Source: Sulfurimonas sp.
Lineage (GTDB): Bacteria; Campylobacterota; Campylobacteria; Campylobacterales; Sulfurimonadaceae
Direction of reading: 5' to 3'
DNA length: 12,743 bases
NCBI GenBank assembly: GCA_027066935.1
Contig: JAMOMX010000180.1
Coordinates: 1 to 12,743, forward strand
Position numbers and translations under genes: made by a program. The notes beneath the pieces are model-generated. The model had not been told where the DNA came from. It saw nothing but the letters and a program-made list of their open reading frames with translations, and made no database searches. Positions 1 through 8,219 of the stretch are shown piece by piece (within the stretch, counting starts at the first letter, position 1; every line of letters starts with the position of its first letter).

Positions 1-213
1 ATCCATCACATAGCCGAAAAGTTCCTCATACTGCGGTTGTAACTGCATCTGAACCGCGGCTGCCGTCTTAGCAAACGGAAGATTTTTTTGGGTGTAGATG
101 AGCTCCGTATTGCGCACTTTGGCGGTGTAATAGTCTTGATCATGCGGCACCACATCGGCGGCATGGGCGTAACTTACCAAAGCAAGCAAAGCAGTGAAAA
201 ACCGTTTTAACAT
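1..213 (-). CDS. N-terminal part of a secreted or periplasmic protein, cut by the window edge
   Basis: Only the first 71 codons are present; the gene runs off the left end. The ATG at 213-211 follows an AAAGGG Shine-Dalgarno-like sequence about 9 bases upstream and an extended -10 promoter. Residues 1-18 look like a Sec signal peptide: MLKR, a hydrophobic core, then AHA followed by AD, a good signal peptidase I site. The mature start (YYTAKVRNTELIYTQKNLPFA, then a helix ending in ELFGY) resembles the opening domain of exported peptidase-MA-like or TolB-propeller proteins seen in Campylobacterota. This is impression only. Composition is near 50% G+C on sampled lines, well above the cas genes, so it probably belongs to the host chromosome and marks the left border of the CRISPR locus. 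Confident as a gene, unsure of function. Confidence 0.75.
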   Translation of the reverse strand, partial: MLKRFFTALLALVSYAHAADVVPHDQDYYTAKVRNTELIYTQKNLPFAKTAAAVQMQLQPQYEELFGYVMD

Positions 214-354
214 ATGTGAGACCCTTTAAAAGAAACCTGTTGCATTATAGCATTAAACCGTGCTGGTAGGATGGGGTTATTATGGTTTAAACATATTAAT
301 GTCTAAATCTTTTAAACTTCTGTAATGTTTCGTATACGTAGTACCTATGAGGCT
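214..354. other. Gene-free trailer between the left-edge gene and the CRISPR array
   Basis: No open frame of note. It holds the promoter of the left-edge gene and AT-rich short palindromes such as GTTTAAAC (285-292) and CGTATACG (331-338). No G+C-rich hairpin followed by a T run is visible on the minus strand, so I see no clear terminator for the array transcript. Confidence 0.5.
244..249 (-). promoter_or_regulatory. Extended -10 promoter for the left-edge secreted-protein gene
   Basis: On the minus strand the sequence reads TGCTATAAT, a perfect extended -10 (TG, one base, TATAAT). It lies about 30 bases before the ATG at 213, giving a short leader that contains the AAAGGG ribosome site. No clear -35 is visible, as is common for Campylobacterota housekeeping promoters. 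Confidence 0.6.
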
Positions 355-384
355 ATTAGAACGCTACAGTTGTATATGTAAATT
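355..384 (-). repeat. Decayed terminal CRISPR repeat (leader-distal end)
   Basis: Aligned without gaps to the array repeat, 22 of 30 bases match; the inner stretch 366-384 matches 16 of 19. It is separated from the first conserved repeat by 36 bases (385-420), a normal spacer length here. Read on the minus strand, the damage is concentrated in the 3' part of the repeat (the tag end), the classic pattern for the last repeat of an array. It therefore marks the old end and puts the leader at the other side. Confidence 0.75.
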
Positions 385-420
385 ATTAGTGCTTAAGGCG
401 GAAAACCCTAGAGGTAAGGA

Positions 421-3064
421 ATTTAAATACAACATTTGTACATGTAAATCATAAGAGCGTACCGTTGCCGGTGATGGGGAACGTAAATTTAAATACAACA
501 TTTGTACATGTAAATCAAGTCTACAGTATCATTAAAGTGAAAAGGGGCTCTATCATTTAAATACAACATTTGTACATGTAAATCGGCGGTTTTATATTCC
601 CTTTAAGAGCGGGTTTCCATTTAAATACAACATTTTTACATGTAAATCAAAAAATAGAGACTTAACCAATATCTTCTTAACATATTTAAATACAACATTT
701 GCACATGTAAATCAACGACATTTCTACCGCTGTGGTTGGCGTTTGGGAATTTAAATACAACATTTGTACATGTAAATCTGCTCTTAAAAAGCGTAAAAAG
801 CTACCGTATCAAAATTTAAATACAACATTTGTACATGTAAATCGCTGTTGGTGGTGCGTTTGCGTATGCTATAAAAAGATTTAAATACAACATTTGTACA
901 TGTAAATCACAGCTTCATCGACTTTATAAGAAAAAAGCAAGTGAATTTAAATACAACATTTGTACATGTAAATCATCCAGTGCCTATTTTCAATGGAAAG
1001 TATACCTTAATTTAAATACAACATTTGTACATGTAAATCGTCTTTACAGTATTTCTTTTTTGCTTTTCCACCTGATTTAAATACAACATTTGTACATGTA
1101 AATCAGTCTGTTAAACTTGCCGTTATGTTTGGTGTAAAATTTAAATACAACATTTGTACATGTAAATCTTCCTTACACCATTTCCCCAATTACCCTCAAA
1201 GAGTATTTAAATACAACATTTGTACATGTAAATCCTGCAATGGCCCTATACCTATACTCAATATATTAAATTTAAATACAACATTTGTACATGTAAATCG
1301 GAGTATGAGGTGGCAACAATTCCTCAAGGAAGCAGATTTAAATACAACATTTGTACATGTAAATCTCCGATCTAGTTGCGTCGTAGGTGAATGTCCCACC
1401 TATTTAAATACAACATTTGTACATGTAAATCTCAAGCACATCACCTACGGCACTCGCATCGTCAAAATTTAAATACAACATTTGTACATGTAAATCGGAC
1501 ATTGACGGTAAAGATGCTATTGTCGCAACTCCATTTAAATACAACATTTGTACATGTAAATCGCTTTGTATAATTCACTGCTTAAAAAATACTCATATTT
1601 AAATACAACATTTGTACATGTAAATCTATGTCTCCGTCTGCGTCTTTAGGGTAGCCTTCAGCATTTAAATACAACATTTGTACATGTAAATCCTCGTACG
1701 TTCGTTTCTCTTGAGGTGTATAGAAAGCATTTAAATACAACATTTGTACATGTAAATCTACGTAACCCATTCCTAGAATAAATTTAGACTCGAATTTAAA
1801 TACAACATTTGTACATGTAAATCCTGGCGTCGGTGACCCGAAAAAATCTTGTTCAGGCGATTTAAATACAACATTTGTACATGTAAATCCTATTCATGTT
1901 TTTCCACTGTGTTGTATCTGTTGGATTTAAATACAACATTTGTACATGTAAATCCAAAATCTATTGCAACTATTCGTATTTCTTTAGCTGATTTAAATAC
2001 AACATTTGTACATGTAAATCTTCTCATGATATTGCTGAACCTGATTATTTTAAAGAATTTAAATACAACATTTGTACATGTAAATCCCAACTATTGCAGA
2101 CGTAGCTTTTATTACAGGTATTGATTTAAATACAACATTTGTACATGTAAATCTTATTCGCTTTCTCTTTAATGGCTTCTAACTCCTATTTAAATACAAC
2201 ATTTGTACATGTAAATCTCGCTCTAAAAGTCAAAGAAGCACTTAAAAGATCGGATTTAAATACAACATTTGTACATGTAAATCAAAATCGTATTCGAAAT
2301 GAACCGAGACTTCTTCGAATTTAAATACAACATTTGTACATGTAAATCACAGTACGCCTGCCATTACGTATGCGAGCGTTATGAATTTAAATACAACATT
2401 TGTACATGTAAATCTTTGTGCTTGATTCGATAGAGTGCCTTCTACGTCTATTTAAATACAACATTTGTACATGTAAATCGTGTCGAATGTAGTCATTTTA
2501 CGCCGCCGTTTCAGATTTAAATACAACATTTGTACATGTAAATCTACAGGAACAAAATATTACTTCTCTACAAGTGGAAGATTTAAATACAACATTTGTA
2601 CATGTAAATCTGCGTATTAACGGAAACTTCCAAACTGCAAAAGAAAATTTAAATACAACATTTGTACATGTAAATCAAAATATCGGTCTAGCGAACATGA
2701 CGGTTGAAGGATTTAAATACAACATTTGTACATGTAAATCCTACTTAAACAAAACTGGATACCAAAACTAAAAGGATTTAAATACAACATTTGTACATGT
2801 AAATCTGCATTTGTGTACTGTTTGCTTGTAGTAGCCCTGCTATTTAAATACAACATTTGTACATGTAAATCCTAGCAGTATCCCTTTAAGCTCATCAAGC
2901 TTGCTATTTAAATACAACATTTGTACATGTAAATCCTCTTTAGGAATTTTTTTGTAAGAGACATCATCTATTTAAATACAACATTTGTACATGTAAATCC
3001 ACTTCCATTACCACCACAACTAATAGCAGTTGAAATTTAAATACAACATTTGTACATGTAAATC
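421..3064 (-). CRISPR. Type I-B CRISPR array, 41 repeats and 40 spacers
   Basis: Forty-one 30-base repeats start at 421, 487, 555, 619 and so on to 3035. They begin ATTTAAATACAAC and end ATGTAAATC on the plus strand. Forty spacers of 34-38 bases, all different, separate them. Only two repeats differ from consensus: position 636 (G to T) and 702 (T to C), both near the left end. Transcription is inferred on the minus strand, for four reasons: the cas genes run that way into the array; the decayed repeat lies at the left; the minus-strand repeat ends in ATTTAAAT, close to the usual I-B tag ATTGAAAC/T; and a 5-bp stem (TACAA/TTGTA, loop of 3) sits just before that tag. The repeat has only 6 G or C in 30 bases. 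Short open frames across the array are artefacts of the repeat unit. Confidence 0.98.
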
Positions 3065-3120
3065 TACCTAAAACAGGACTTTTCCATAGGTGCTATACCG
3101 TTTTAAATCCCCTGAAATAA

Positions 3121-3141
3121 GGAAAAAAGCATTTTTTTTCC
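3121..3141. repeat. AT-rich inverted repeat in the leader
   Basis: GGAAAAAA (3121-3128) is a perfect inverted copy of TTTTTTCC (3134-3141) with a 5-base loop. The stem is almost entirely A-T, and a terminator just before the array would make little sense. A bend or protein-binding element for integration is a possible role, as inference only. Confidence 0.5.
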
Positions 3142-3192
3142 AATCAAGCACATAAAATTAACAGTAATACGTCAAAAATCATGTCACACCCT

Positions 3193-3198
3193 ATTCTA
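3193..3198 (-). promoter_or_regulatory. Candidate array promoter (extended -10)
   Basis: The minus strand reads TGCTAGAAT, an extended -10 with five of six bases of TATAAT. Start would fall near 3186, about 120 bases before the first repeat. No good -35 hexamer is seen. The AT-rich background makes chance matches possible. Confidence 0.4.
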
Positions 3199-3240
3199 GC
3201 ATATTTGTCTAAGTCTTTAGAAGGATTACGACTGGAAAAA

Positions 3241-3531
3241 TCAAATAAATAGTGACTCTGTCTCTTTGCGGTTGGTTCCTATAGTGTCTTCATCAAAAGT
3301 ATTTTGATTAATCATTTTTATTATCGTTATAAAATCTTGCTCTTTATCTATAATTTTTTTAATCTCATTTTGAAGCATAATGAGATTTGCAGGAGTAATA
3401 TTTCCTCTAAATACAGAATTTTGATGATGTTTTAAGTACTTTTTACAAATTTTAAAGACTTTATTGACACGTTTTTCATTGACATCGTACATGACAAAAA
3501 CATAATTATAGTTTATCTTTTTTTTTGGCAT
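3241..3531 (-). CDS. cas2: Cas2, spacer-acquisition subunit
   Basis: A 96-residue protein with the usual Cas2 length and ferredoxin-like pattern. A first strand VFVMYDV holds the conserved Asp (D16). Then follow a basic helix (KVFKICKKYLKHHQNSVF) and the typical RGNITPANLIMLQNEI segment. Cas2 forms the dimer that bridges two Cas1 dimers in the integrase that inserts new spacers at the leader-repeat junction. The start codon overlaps the cas1 stop by one base (TAATG), so translation is probably coupled. It is the last gene of the operon and is followed directly by the leader, the standard arrangement. Confidence 0.95.
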   Translation of the reverse strand: MPKKKINYNYVFVMYDVNEKRVNKVFKICKKYLKHHQNSVFRGNITPANLIMLQNEIKKIIDKEQDFITIIKMINQNTFDEDTIGTNRKETESLFI

Positions 3532-4535
3532 TACTGCTTCTCTTTAAGTGAAAAAGGTTTAAATACTGTACCTTCTACAAAGGTTTTAATCAACTTGTAA
3601 CCATCGAGTTTTATAGCATTTTTGTAGCTCGTTTTTCGTTTGAGCCTCGAATGTAAAAAAACTTCATTCATGCGTGTTTCATACGCATCTATAAATATCT
3701 GTTTTCCTTCTTGATTGAGTAACGCGTAGTTGAGTGATTTATCAAAATGTTTATGGACTTGTAAGCGTTTTTTATTGACAAGATCAAAGATGGTTTTGTA
3801 GACCAACACAGGCTTAAATGCCTCACTCAAATCAAGACTAAGACTGAAGCGTCCCTCGCTAGGTTCATGCAGAAAGCTAATACTCTGATTGAGATGGGTA
3901 TGGTAAATTTGTGAAATTGTTTTACTATAAAGTAAGGTGTTTCCAAAAGAGACTAGTGCATTCATGGGATTGTCTGGAGGACGTTTAACTCTTTTATTCA
4001 TTAAGAAATCTTCAGGTAAAAAATACTGGAAACTATCATAAAAACGAATCCAAACCTGTCCTTCTACTGCCAAAATTTGCTGAATTGTTTGAGCTTTTTC
4101 TAACAGACTAGGTACCTTTTTTTTAAGCCAATCCAAATAGGATTTTAACTCTTTTTTACCGTGTCGGTAGTAGTGATAAAGCAGTTCATGAATATTTTGT
4201 GCAATAGCATCTACGATAGCACTCGCAATCATTTCACGGTAGTTTAGGTACGCTTGCGACTGCTTAATGGTGAGACTACCGCTAATTAGTTGCTCTTTTG
4301 GGTAAAACGTACCGCTGTAATGACCATGATAGTTAAACAGATGCAAGGTAATCCCCGCCTTAGAAATAAAATCTAAAAATTTCGTGTTAAAACTCACCTC
4401 ATTAAGACAGTAAAGTTCACGAGTATCTTTAACGGGAATATAAAAGTTCCCTTTCTCATTTTTAAACATAATAGAATTATCTTTACGCTTTAACTCTCCC
4501 ATTGAGAAAATATAGCGGGTGTGATTTTTAGCCAT
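3531..4535 (-). CDS. cas1: Cas1, spacer integrase
   Basis: At 334 residues this is the usual size for a type I-B Cas1. An N-terminal beta domain (GITLHLFNYHGHYSGTFYP, about 61-79) is followed by the all-helical catalytic domain. The metal-binding residues are recognisable: E158 (AVEGQVW), H223 (FLHEP) and D235 with E238 (LDLSEAFKP). It catalyses insertion of prespacers into the array. The ATG follows TAGGAG at ideal spacing and lies 8 bases after the cas4 stop. Sampled lines average near 40% G+C, higher than cas8b and cas3, so the adaptation genes may have a different history from the effector genes. Confidence 0.97.
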   Translation of the reverse strand: MAKNHTRYIFSMGELKRKDNSIMFKNEKGNFYIPVKDTRELYCLNEVSFNTKFLDFISKAGITLHLFNYHGHYSGTFYPKEQLISGSLTIKQSQAYLNYREMIASAIVDAIAQNIHELLYHYYRHGKKELKSYLDWLKKKVPSLLEKAQTIQQILAVEGQVWIRFYDSFQYFLPEDFLMNKRVKRPPDNPMNALVSFGNTLLYSKTISQIYHTHLNQSISFLHEPSEGRFSLSLDLSEAFKPVLVYKTIFDLVNKKRLQVHKHFDKSLNYALLNQEGKQIFIDAYETRMNEVFLHSRLKRKTSYKNAIKLDGYKLIKTFVEGTVFKPFSLKEKQ

Positions 4536-4543
4536 AATAGCTC

Positions 4544-5035
4544 CTAAATAAAGCAGTATTCATAATAAGCACATTTTTTACATGTAGAAATTAGCACCTC
4601 TTTTGGGGGCTGGGATTGTGCAGTCAAGACTTCAATTTGTTGCAAGACCTTTTCAAGCTCACTTTCTAGCTCCTTACTCAACTCCACATACTCAATTTTA
4701 TTTTTTCCCTTGTTATTTTCAAGGTACTCTATTTTTCCTTTTTTGTTTATGCCTATATCTTTTAGAGTTTTAAGGTAAAGTAGTATTTGCCATCTGACCG
4801 CTTCTTTGTCAGCATCACTTTTTTTCATCTCTACCAGATAATCTTTGGTAATTTTGTCAATGACGATATTGGCTATTTTGATTTCACTTTTTGCACTCTC
4901 CCCCGCTTTAATCTCATGCAATATTTTTCCGATACGTACATCTTCAGAATTGTCTTCCAAATTAATGCGGTTAGCGTGTAGCCAACATTGGCGTTTACAG
5001 TGGTGGTAATAGTTTATGAGTGTGCCGGTTATCAT
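4544..5035 (-). CDS. cas4: Cas4, prespacer-trimming nuclease with an iron-sulfur cluster
   Basis: The 163-residue protein has the Cas4 plan. An N-terminal cysteine lies in HHCKRQCW (C13, with C17 nearby). The RecB-like nuclease core shows GKILHE (H40, E41), D60 in IVIDKI, the E-x-K pair E69/K71, and a Q83 motif (WQILLYL). A C-terminal cluster CKKCAYYEYC (C152, C155, C161) completes four ligands for a 4Fe-4S cluster. Cas4 trims prespacer ends and helps select those with a correct PAM. It sits between cas3 and cas1, as usual in I-B operons. The gap to cas3 upstream is 36 bases, the largest in the operon, and a modest AAGAG ribosome site precedes its ATG. Confidence 0.95.
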   Translation of the reverse strand: MITGTLINYYHHCKRQCWLHANRINLEDNSEDVRIGKILHEIKAGESAKSEIKIANIVIDKITKDYLVEMKKSDADKEAVRWQILLYLKTLKDIGINKKGKIEYLENNKGKNKIEYVELSKELESELEKVLQQIEVLTAQSQPPKEVLISTCKKCAYYEYCFI

Positions 5036-5071
5036 GATAGACTCTTTTAATTTTTTCCTTATATGTGCATT

Positions 5072-7492
5072 TTATAAAAAATTTGAATTTTTTAGCTCAT
5101 TAAAATTCTCTCTATCAAATTTATACTCATCAGTAATAAATTCATCATAAGATTCAATGAAATAATATCCATACATCTCTTCACCAATAAAAGGTCGTTG
5201 TGAATCATAAAACTTTAATAAACTAAAGGTAAAAAACTGCATTAAAGCATTTAATTGTGACTTTTTTATCTCTTTTTCTGAGTAGCTTTGAAAAGTATCT
5301 ATCTTATGCAGATGAATAAATTCATTCCAGACTTTCAAGCCATCAAGATAATTATCGGTTAAATATTTTTTATCTAAGCTCTTAAATTCTTGGACATCCT
5401 TAAATTTCGTTATATCAATTTTAAATGGAAAATAGAGTGAAAAACTTTGAGAATTAATCAGTGTCATTGTCTTAGCAACACCCTCATAATCTAAAACTCT
5501 TAATTCTTCTTCAAAATTATCATAATTACTATTAAATCCATTTTTATATTTTAACCCATTTCTTTGTATAACTTTTAATACCTCACGGTAGTAATCAGCA
5601 TAGTTTTTATTTTTTAGTATCTCTTGGTATTTTTTCTGTTTCAAGTCAAATCCTATACGATTATCATCTCTATAAATCTTACTCGCATCATCCATATCAA
5701 AAAAATAAACTTTAGCACCCTTTTTTTTACAACTTCGATTGATTCGACCCATAAATTGCTCTTCACTATCAAGTGTAGAGATATCTTTAAATCCTAAATC
5801 CATATCTATATCTACACCAGCTTCAATAACTTGTGTCGCTACAACTATAATTGGTAGATTTTTTTTGGTTTGATTTATTACATATTGGCGATATGCTTTA
5901 TTATCATCTCCACTAAGCTCATAGACATTGGAGTATTTATCTTTAATTAAATTATAGAACTCTCTTGCACTCTGCTTTTTTATAAATTCAAACAGTATTT
6001 TTTGATAATTATCTTTTTTTTCTTCCAGTAATTTTTCAAGAGATTCAAAATCTATATTTTTCTTTTCTAAAAGTGAAAAATCCACTTTAACTCTATCTCT
6101 AAACATTGAGTTTGTAAAGAGTTTATTTCGTTTTTTCTTTACTATTAAATCTACAAAATTGGAGTTTTCTTTCAAAAAGTAGTCCAACTTTGGCAGCGTA
6201 GCCGACATAATAACTATCTTTATATTGAGATATGATGCATATTTATCAAAAAACTCAACCATATACCACCACAGATGATTGTTATAACTTTGTATCTCAT
6301 CTAAAATAATTACACTGTTAGCCAACTGCCACAGTGGAAAATTATCTTCTTTAGAAGTCCCAAACAAGATATTAAAAAGTGCTACATGTGTTGTTATAAT
6401 GGCAGGTGCATGAAAAAAAAGTCTGTTGATGTATGATTGTTCATAATTACTCTCTTTGTCTTCTTGATTATCTTCACAAATAGGGGTGATAGAATTAATA
6501 ATTTGAATATCCAAAAGATCATCAAAAATATCATCAAAAACATTTTTTGTCTGCTCTACCAAAGTATTAAAAGGGAAGATATAAAAAAGCTTATTAACAT
6601 TTTCTCTCTTATCTAGCAGATGCAGCGCCAAATTTATAGAAGTAATAGTTTTGCCACTTCCCGTTGGTGCTTCAAGATAGAAGATATTTTTATTTAGATT
6701 TTGAAGCATATTCGTTTCAGCCTCTTTAAATATCTCGTTTCGTAGCTTATTAATACCCATAGGTCTTGATAATTGATTTAGATAATTATCAAATTTAGCT
6801 TTTAGTTTTTTTATATCTTCTTTACCAAAAAGGCCAAAATTATCAATCTTCAATGTAGCCATATACTCGGTTGTAGCATAATAATCGGATGAGACAAGAA
6901 GAGAAAAAAGCAGTTTATTTAGAATATAAAACTCAAATACCTCTATATTAAATTTATTTAGATGTGTAAAATAACTTTTTGTTTTACTATCATCTTTTTG
7001 ATATTCTTGAAATTTTTTCAACCTTCCGTGATGTTTGGCTTGGTGATAAGAAAAGCTATAGAGTATAAAATTTAGTTTTTCTCTAGCTTTACGAGAAGGG
7101 AGTTGATCAATGATTTGACGATAGTAAGCTATAAACTTTTCTGCAGATATCCCTGAATGGTTACTACTATTTGAGCTACTGTTGTACTCTTTAAAAAGAG
7201 GATTACTCATCTTTTTAGCTTGAAAACTCGGGTTTATTTTTCCAATATCATGTAGAAATATGGCATTTACAAACATCTCTTTAACTAAGGAACTGTTTTC
7301 ACTATCAACTTTATCAATAAGAGTATCAATACTTTTTTCAAGCTGTTTATCGGCTACAATTTTTTCAAAATAATTCAGTGTTAAATATGAGTGTTCTATC
7401 AGTGTCTCATCTTTTTTACAAGATTTTGAAGTATGAGCTAAAAAGCTCTCATCTATTTCAAAATCAGATAAAGCTATAGTTTCTGTTTTCAT
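5072..7492 (-). CDS. cas3: Cas3, HD nuclease and superfamily 2 helicase
   Basis: This 806-residue fusion has both standard modules. The HD nuclease domain (about 30-205) shows H34, the H81-D82 pair in FLHDIGK, H112, H150 with HH154-155, and D203. The helicase shows Walker A in APTGSGKT (GSGK at 278-281), motif II DEIQ (398-401), motif III SAT (430-432), motif V in ATQVIEAGVD and motif VI QFMGRINR (579-586). Cascade recruits Cas3 to nick and then degrade the displaced strand. Its ATG lies 29 bases inside the 3' end of cas5 with only a weak ribosome site, so it is probably made by coupling at a lower level than Cas7. The next methionine is M73, which would remove H34, so this start is preferred. 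Composition is strongly AT-rich. Confidence 0.97.
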   Translation of the reverse strand: MKTETIALSDFEIDESFLAHTSKSCKKDETLIEHSYLTLNYFEKIVADKQLEKSIDTLIDKVDSENSSLVKEMFVNAIFLHDIGKINPSFQAKKMSNPLFKEYNSSSNSSNHSGISAEKFIAYYRQIIDQLPSRKAREKLNFILYSFSYHQAKHHGRLKKFQEYQKDDSKTKSYFTHLNKFNIEVFEFYILNKLLFSLLVSSDYYATTEYMATLKIDNFGLFGKEDIKKLKAKFDNYLNQLSRPMGINKLRNEIFKEAETNMLQNLNKNIFYLEAPTGSGKTITSINLALHLLDKRENVNKLFYIFPFNTLVEQTKNVFDDIFDDLLDIQIINSITPICEDNQEDKESNYEQSYINRLFFHAPAIITTHVALFNILFGTSKEDNFPLWQLANSVIILDEIQSYNNHLWWYMVEFFDKYASYLNIKIVIMSATLPKLDYFLKENSNFVDLIVKKKRNKLFTNSMFRDRVKVDFSLLEKKNIDFESLEKLLEEKKDNYQKILFEFIKKQSAREFYNLIKDKYSNVYELSGDDNKAYRQYVINQTKKNLPIIVVATQVIEAGVDIDMDLGFKDISTLDSEEQFMGRINRSCKKKGAKVYFFDMDDASKIYRDDNRIGFDLKQKKYQEILKNKNYADYYREVLKVIQRNGLKYKNGFNSNYDNFEEELRVLDYEGVAKTMTLINSQSFSLYFPFKIDITKFKDVQEFKSLDKKYLTDNYLDGLKVWNEFIHLHKIDTFQSYSEKEIKKSQLNALMQFFTFSLLKFYDSQRPFIGEEMYGYYFIESYDEFITDEYKFDRENFNELKNSNFL

Positions 7493-8219
7493 AAGAATAT
7501 GTATCTTTAGGAAGTGTATCTACTTCCATATTTGTAAAAATCAGAGTCTCATATTCATAAAAATGATACTCTTTTTGTAAAGTATAGGGTGACACTTCCT
7601 GAAACAGATAAGGTAGTTCTCCCTCTGGCTGAAAACCGTCTATAGTTTCACTGTCTTTGATAAACAATGAATGAACATAATAACCTGTTGCATCTCCAAG
7701 CACTATCTCTTCAATATTTTCAATCGTAGCAGGATGATCATTTTTTCCAAGATAGGGGCTAAATATACTTTTACTGCCAAATAAAAAATCTTTTATACAC
7801 TTATACTGTTCACTCTCATCATCTAGTATCATAATATTCCAACGTGGATTTTCAAGCCACTGTTCACGCACTATCAGATTTCCACCCTCCTCTTTTGAGG
7901 CATAACCGACGCTATTGTTGAAGACCTGAATTTTTTTACTAAAATAGCCATTTGTTGAAAGAGGTATAATAGAAACTTTAAGATATCGTAATTTTTCATA
8001 AAACTCTGGATAACCAGTATCATAATCAAGCTGATTAGGCTTTTTACCTCTATTAATATTATGTAGTTGTGTATATCCTCCTAATCCACAGATAGCACCT
8101 AATGTACCAAAAAGAGCTATCTTGTGGATATTATTATAGGTGAAATAAGCATACTGATTGACATCAGGTTTCTTAAAGAAAGCAGTTTTACCACTAAGAG
8201 TAAAGCTTAATGCTTTCAT
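7464..8219 (-). CDS. cas5: Cas5, type I-B Cascade subunit
   Basis: The 251-residue protein opens with the very typical I-B (Hmari-type) Cas5 sequence: ALSFTLSGKTAFFKKPDVN, then YAYFTYNNIHKIALFGTLGA and a glycine-rich GLGGY turn. This is the RAMP (RRM-like) fold. Cas5 caps the 5' tag of the crRNA and joins the Cas7 backbone to Cas8b. The start overlaps the cas7 stop by 4 bases (ATGA), indicating coupling, and its end overlaps cas3 by 29 bases. No catalytic role is expected, since Cas6 is present to process crRNA. Confidence 0.95.
   Translation of the reverse strand: MKALSFTLSGKTAFFKKPDVNQYAYFTYNNIHKIALFGTLGAICGLGGYTQLHNINRGKKPNQLDYDTGYPEFYEKLRYLKVSIIPLSTNGYFSKKIQVFNNSVGYASKEEGGNLIVREQWLENPRWNIMILDDESEQYKCIKDFLFGSKSIFSPYLGKNDHPATIENIEEIVLGDATGYYVHSLFIKDSETIDGFQPEGELPYLFQEVSPYTLQKEYHFYEYETLIFTNMEVDTLPKDTYSYENRNYSFI

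Larger units (their letters stand above)
3065..3240 (-). promoter_or_regulatory. CRISPR leader between cas2 and the first repeat
   Basis: This is a 176-base AT-rich stretch without a gene, downstream of cas2 and directly before the newest repeat when read on the minus strand. It should carry the promoter for the array transcript and the signals that direct Cas1-Cas2 to the first repeat. A candidate promoter (3193-3198) and an AT-only inverted repeat (3121-3141) lie within it. The role follows from position and polarity; no leader motif was recognised from memory. Confidence 0.75.

Noticed and set aside
285..342. Further decayed CRISPR repeats left of 355
   Set aside because: Stretches such as TTTAAACATATTAATG and TTTCGTATACGTA resemble parts of the repeat only with gaps, and the spacing is not that of a spacer. 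AT-rich background explains them.
398..420. Ribosome-site-like GAGGTAAGGA before the first repeat on the plus strand
   Set aside because: No start codon with a sustained reading frame follows; it lies in the fossil spacer.
1125..2771. Short open frames with repeated peptides such as LNTTFVHVN and FKYNICTCKS inside the array
   Set aside because: They are translations of the CRISPR repeat. The unit is often 66 bases, a multiple of three, which keeps frames open by chance. No ribosome sites support them.
3121..3141. Intrinsic terminator after cas2
   Set aside because: The stem is almost all A-T and lies in the leader before the array, where termination would silence it.
6290..6301. DEIQ instead of DEAD or DEVH in Cas3 motif II as a defect
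   Set aside because: DEIQ is, to my knowledge, a common form in Cas3 proteins of this type; all other motifs are intact.
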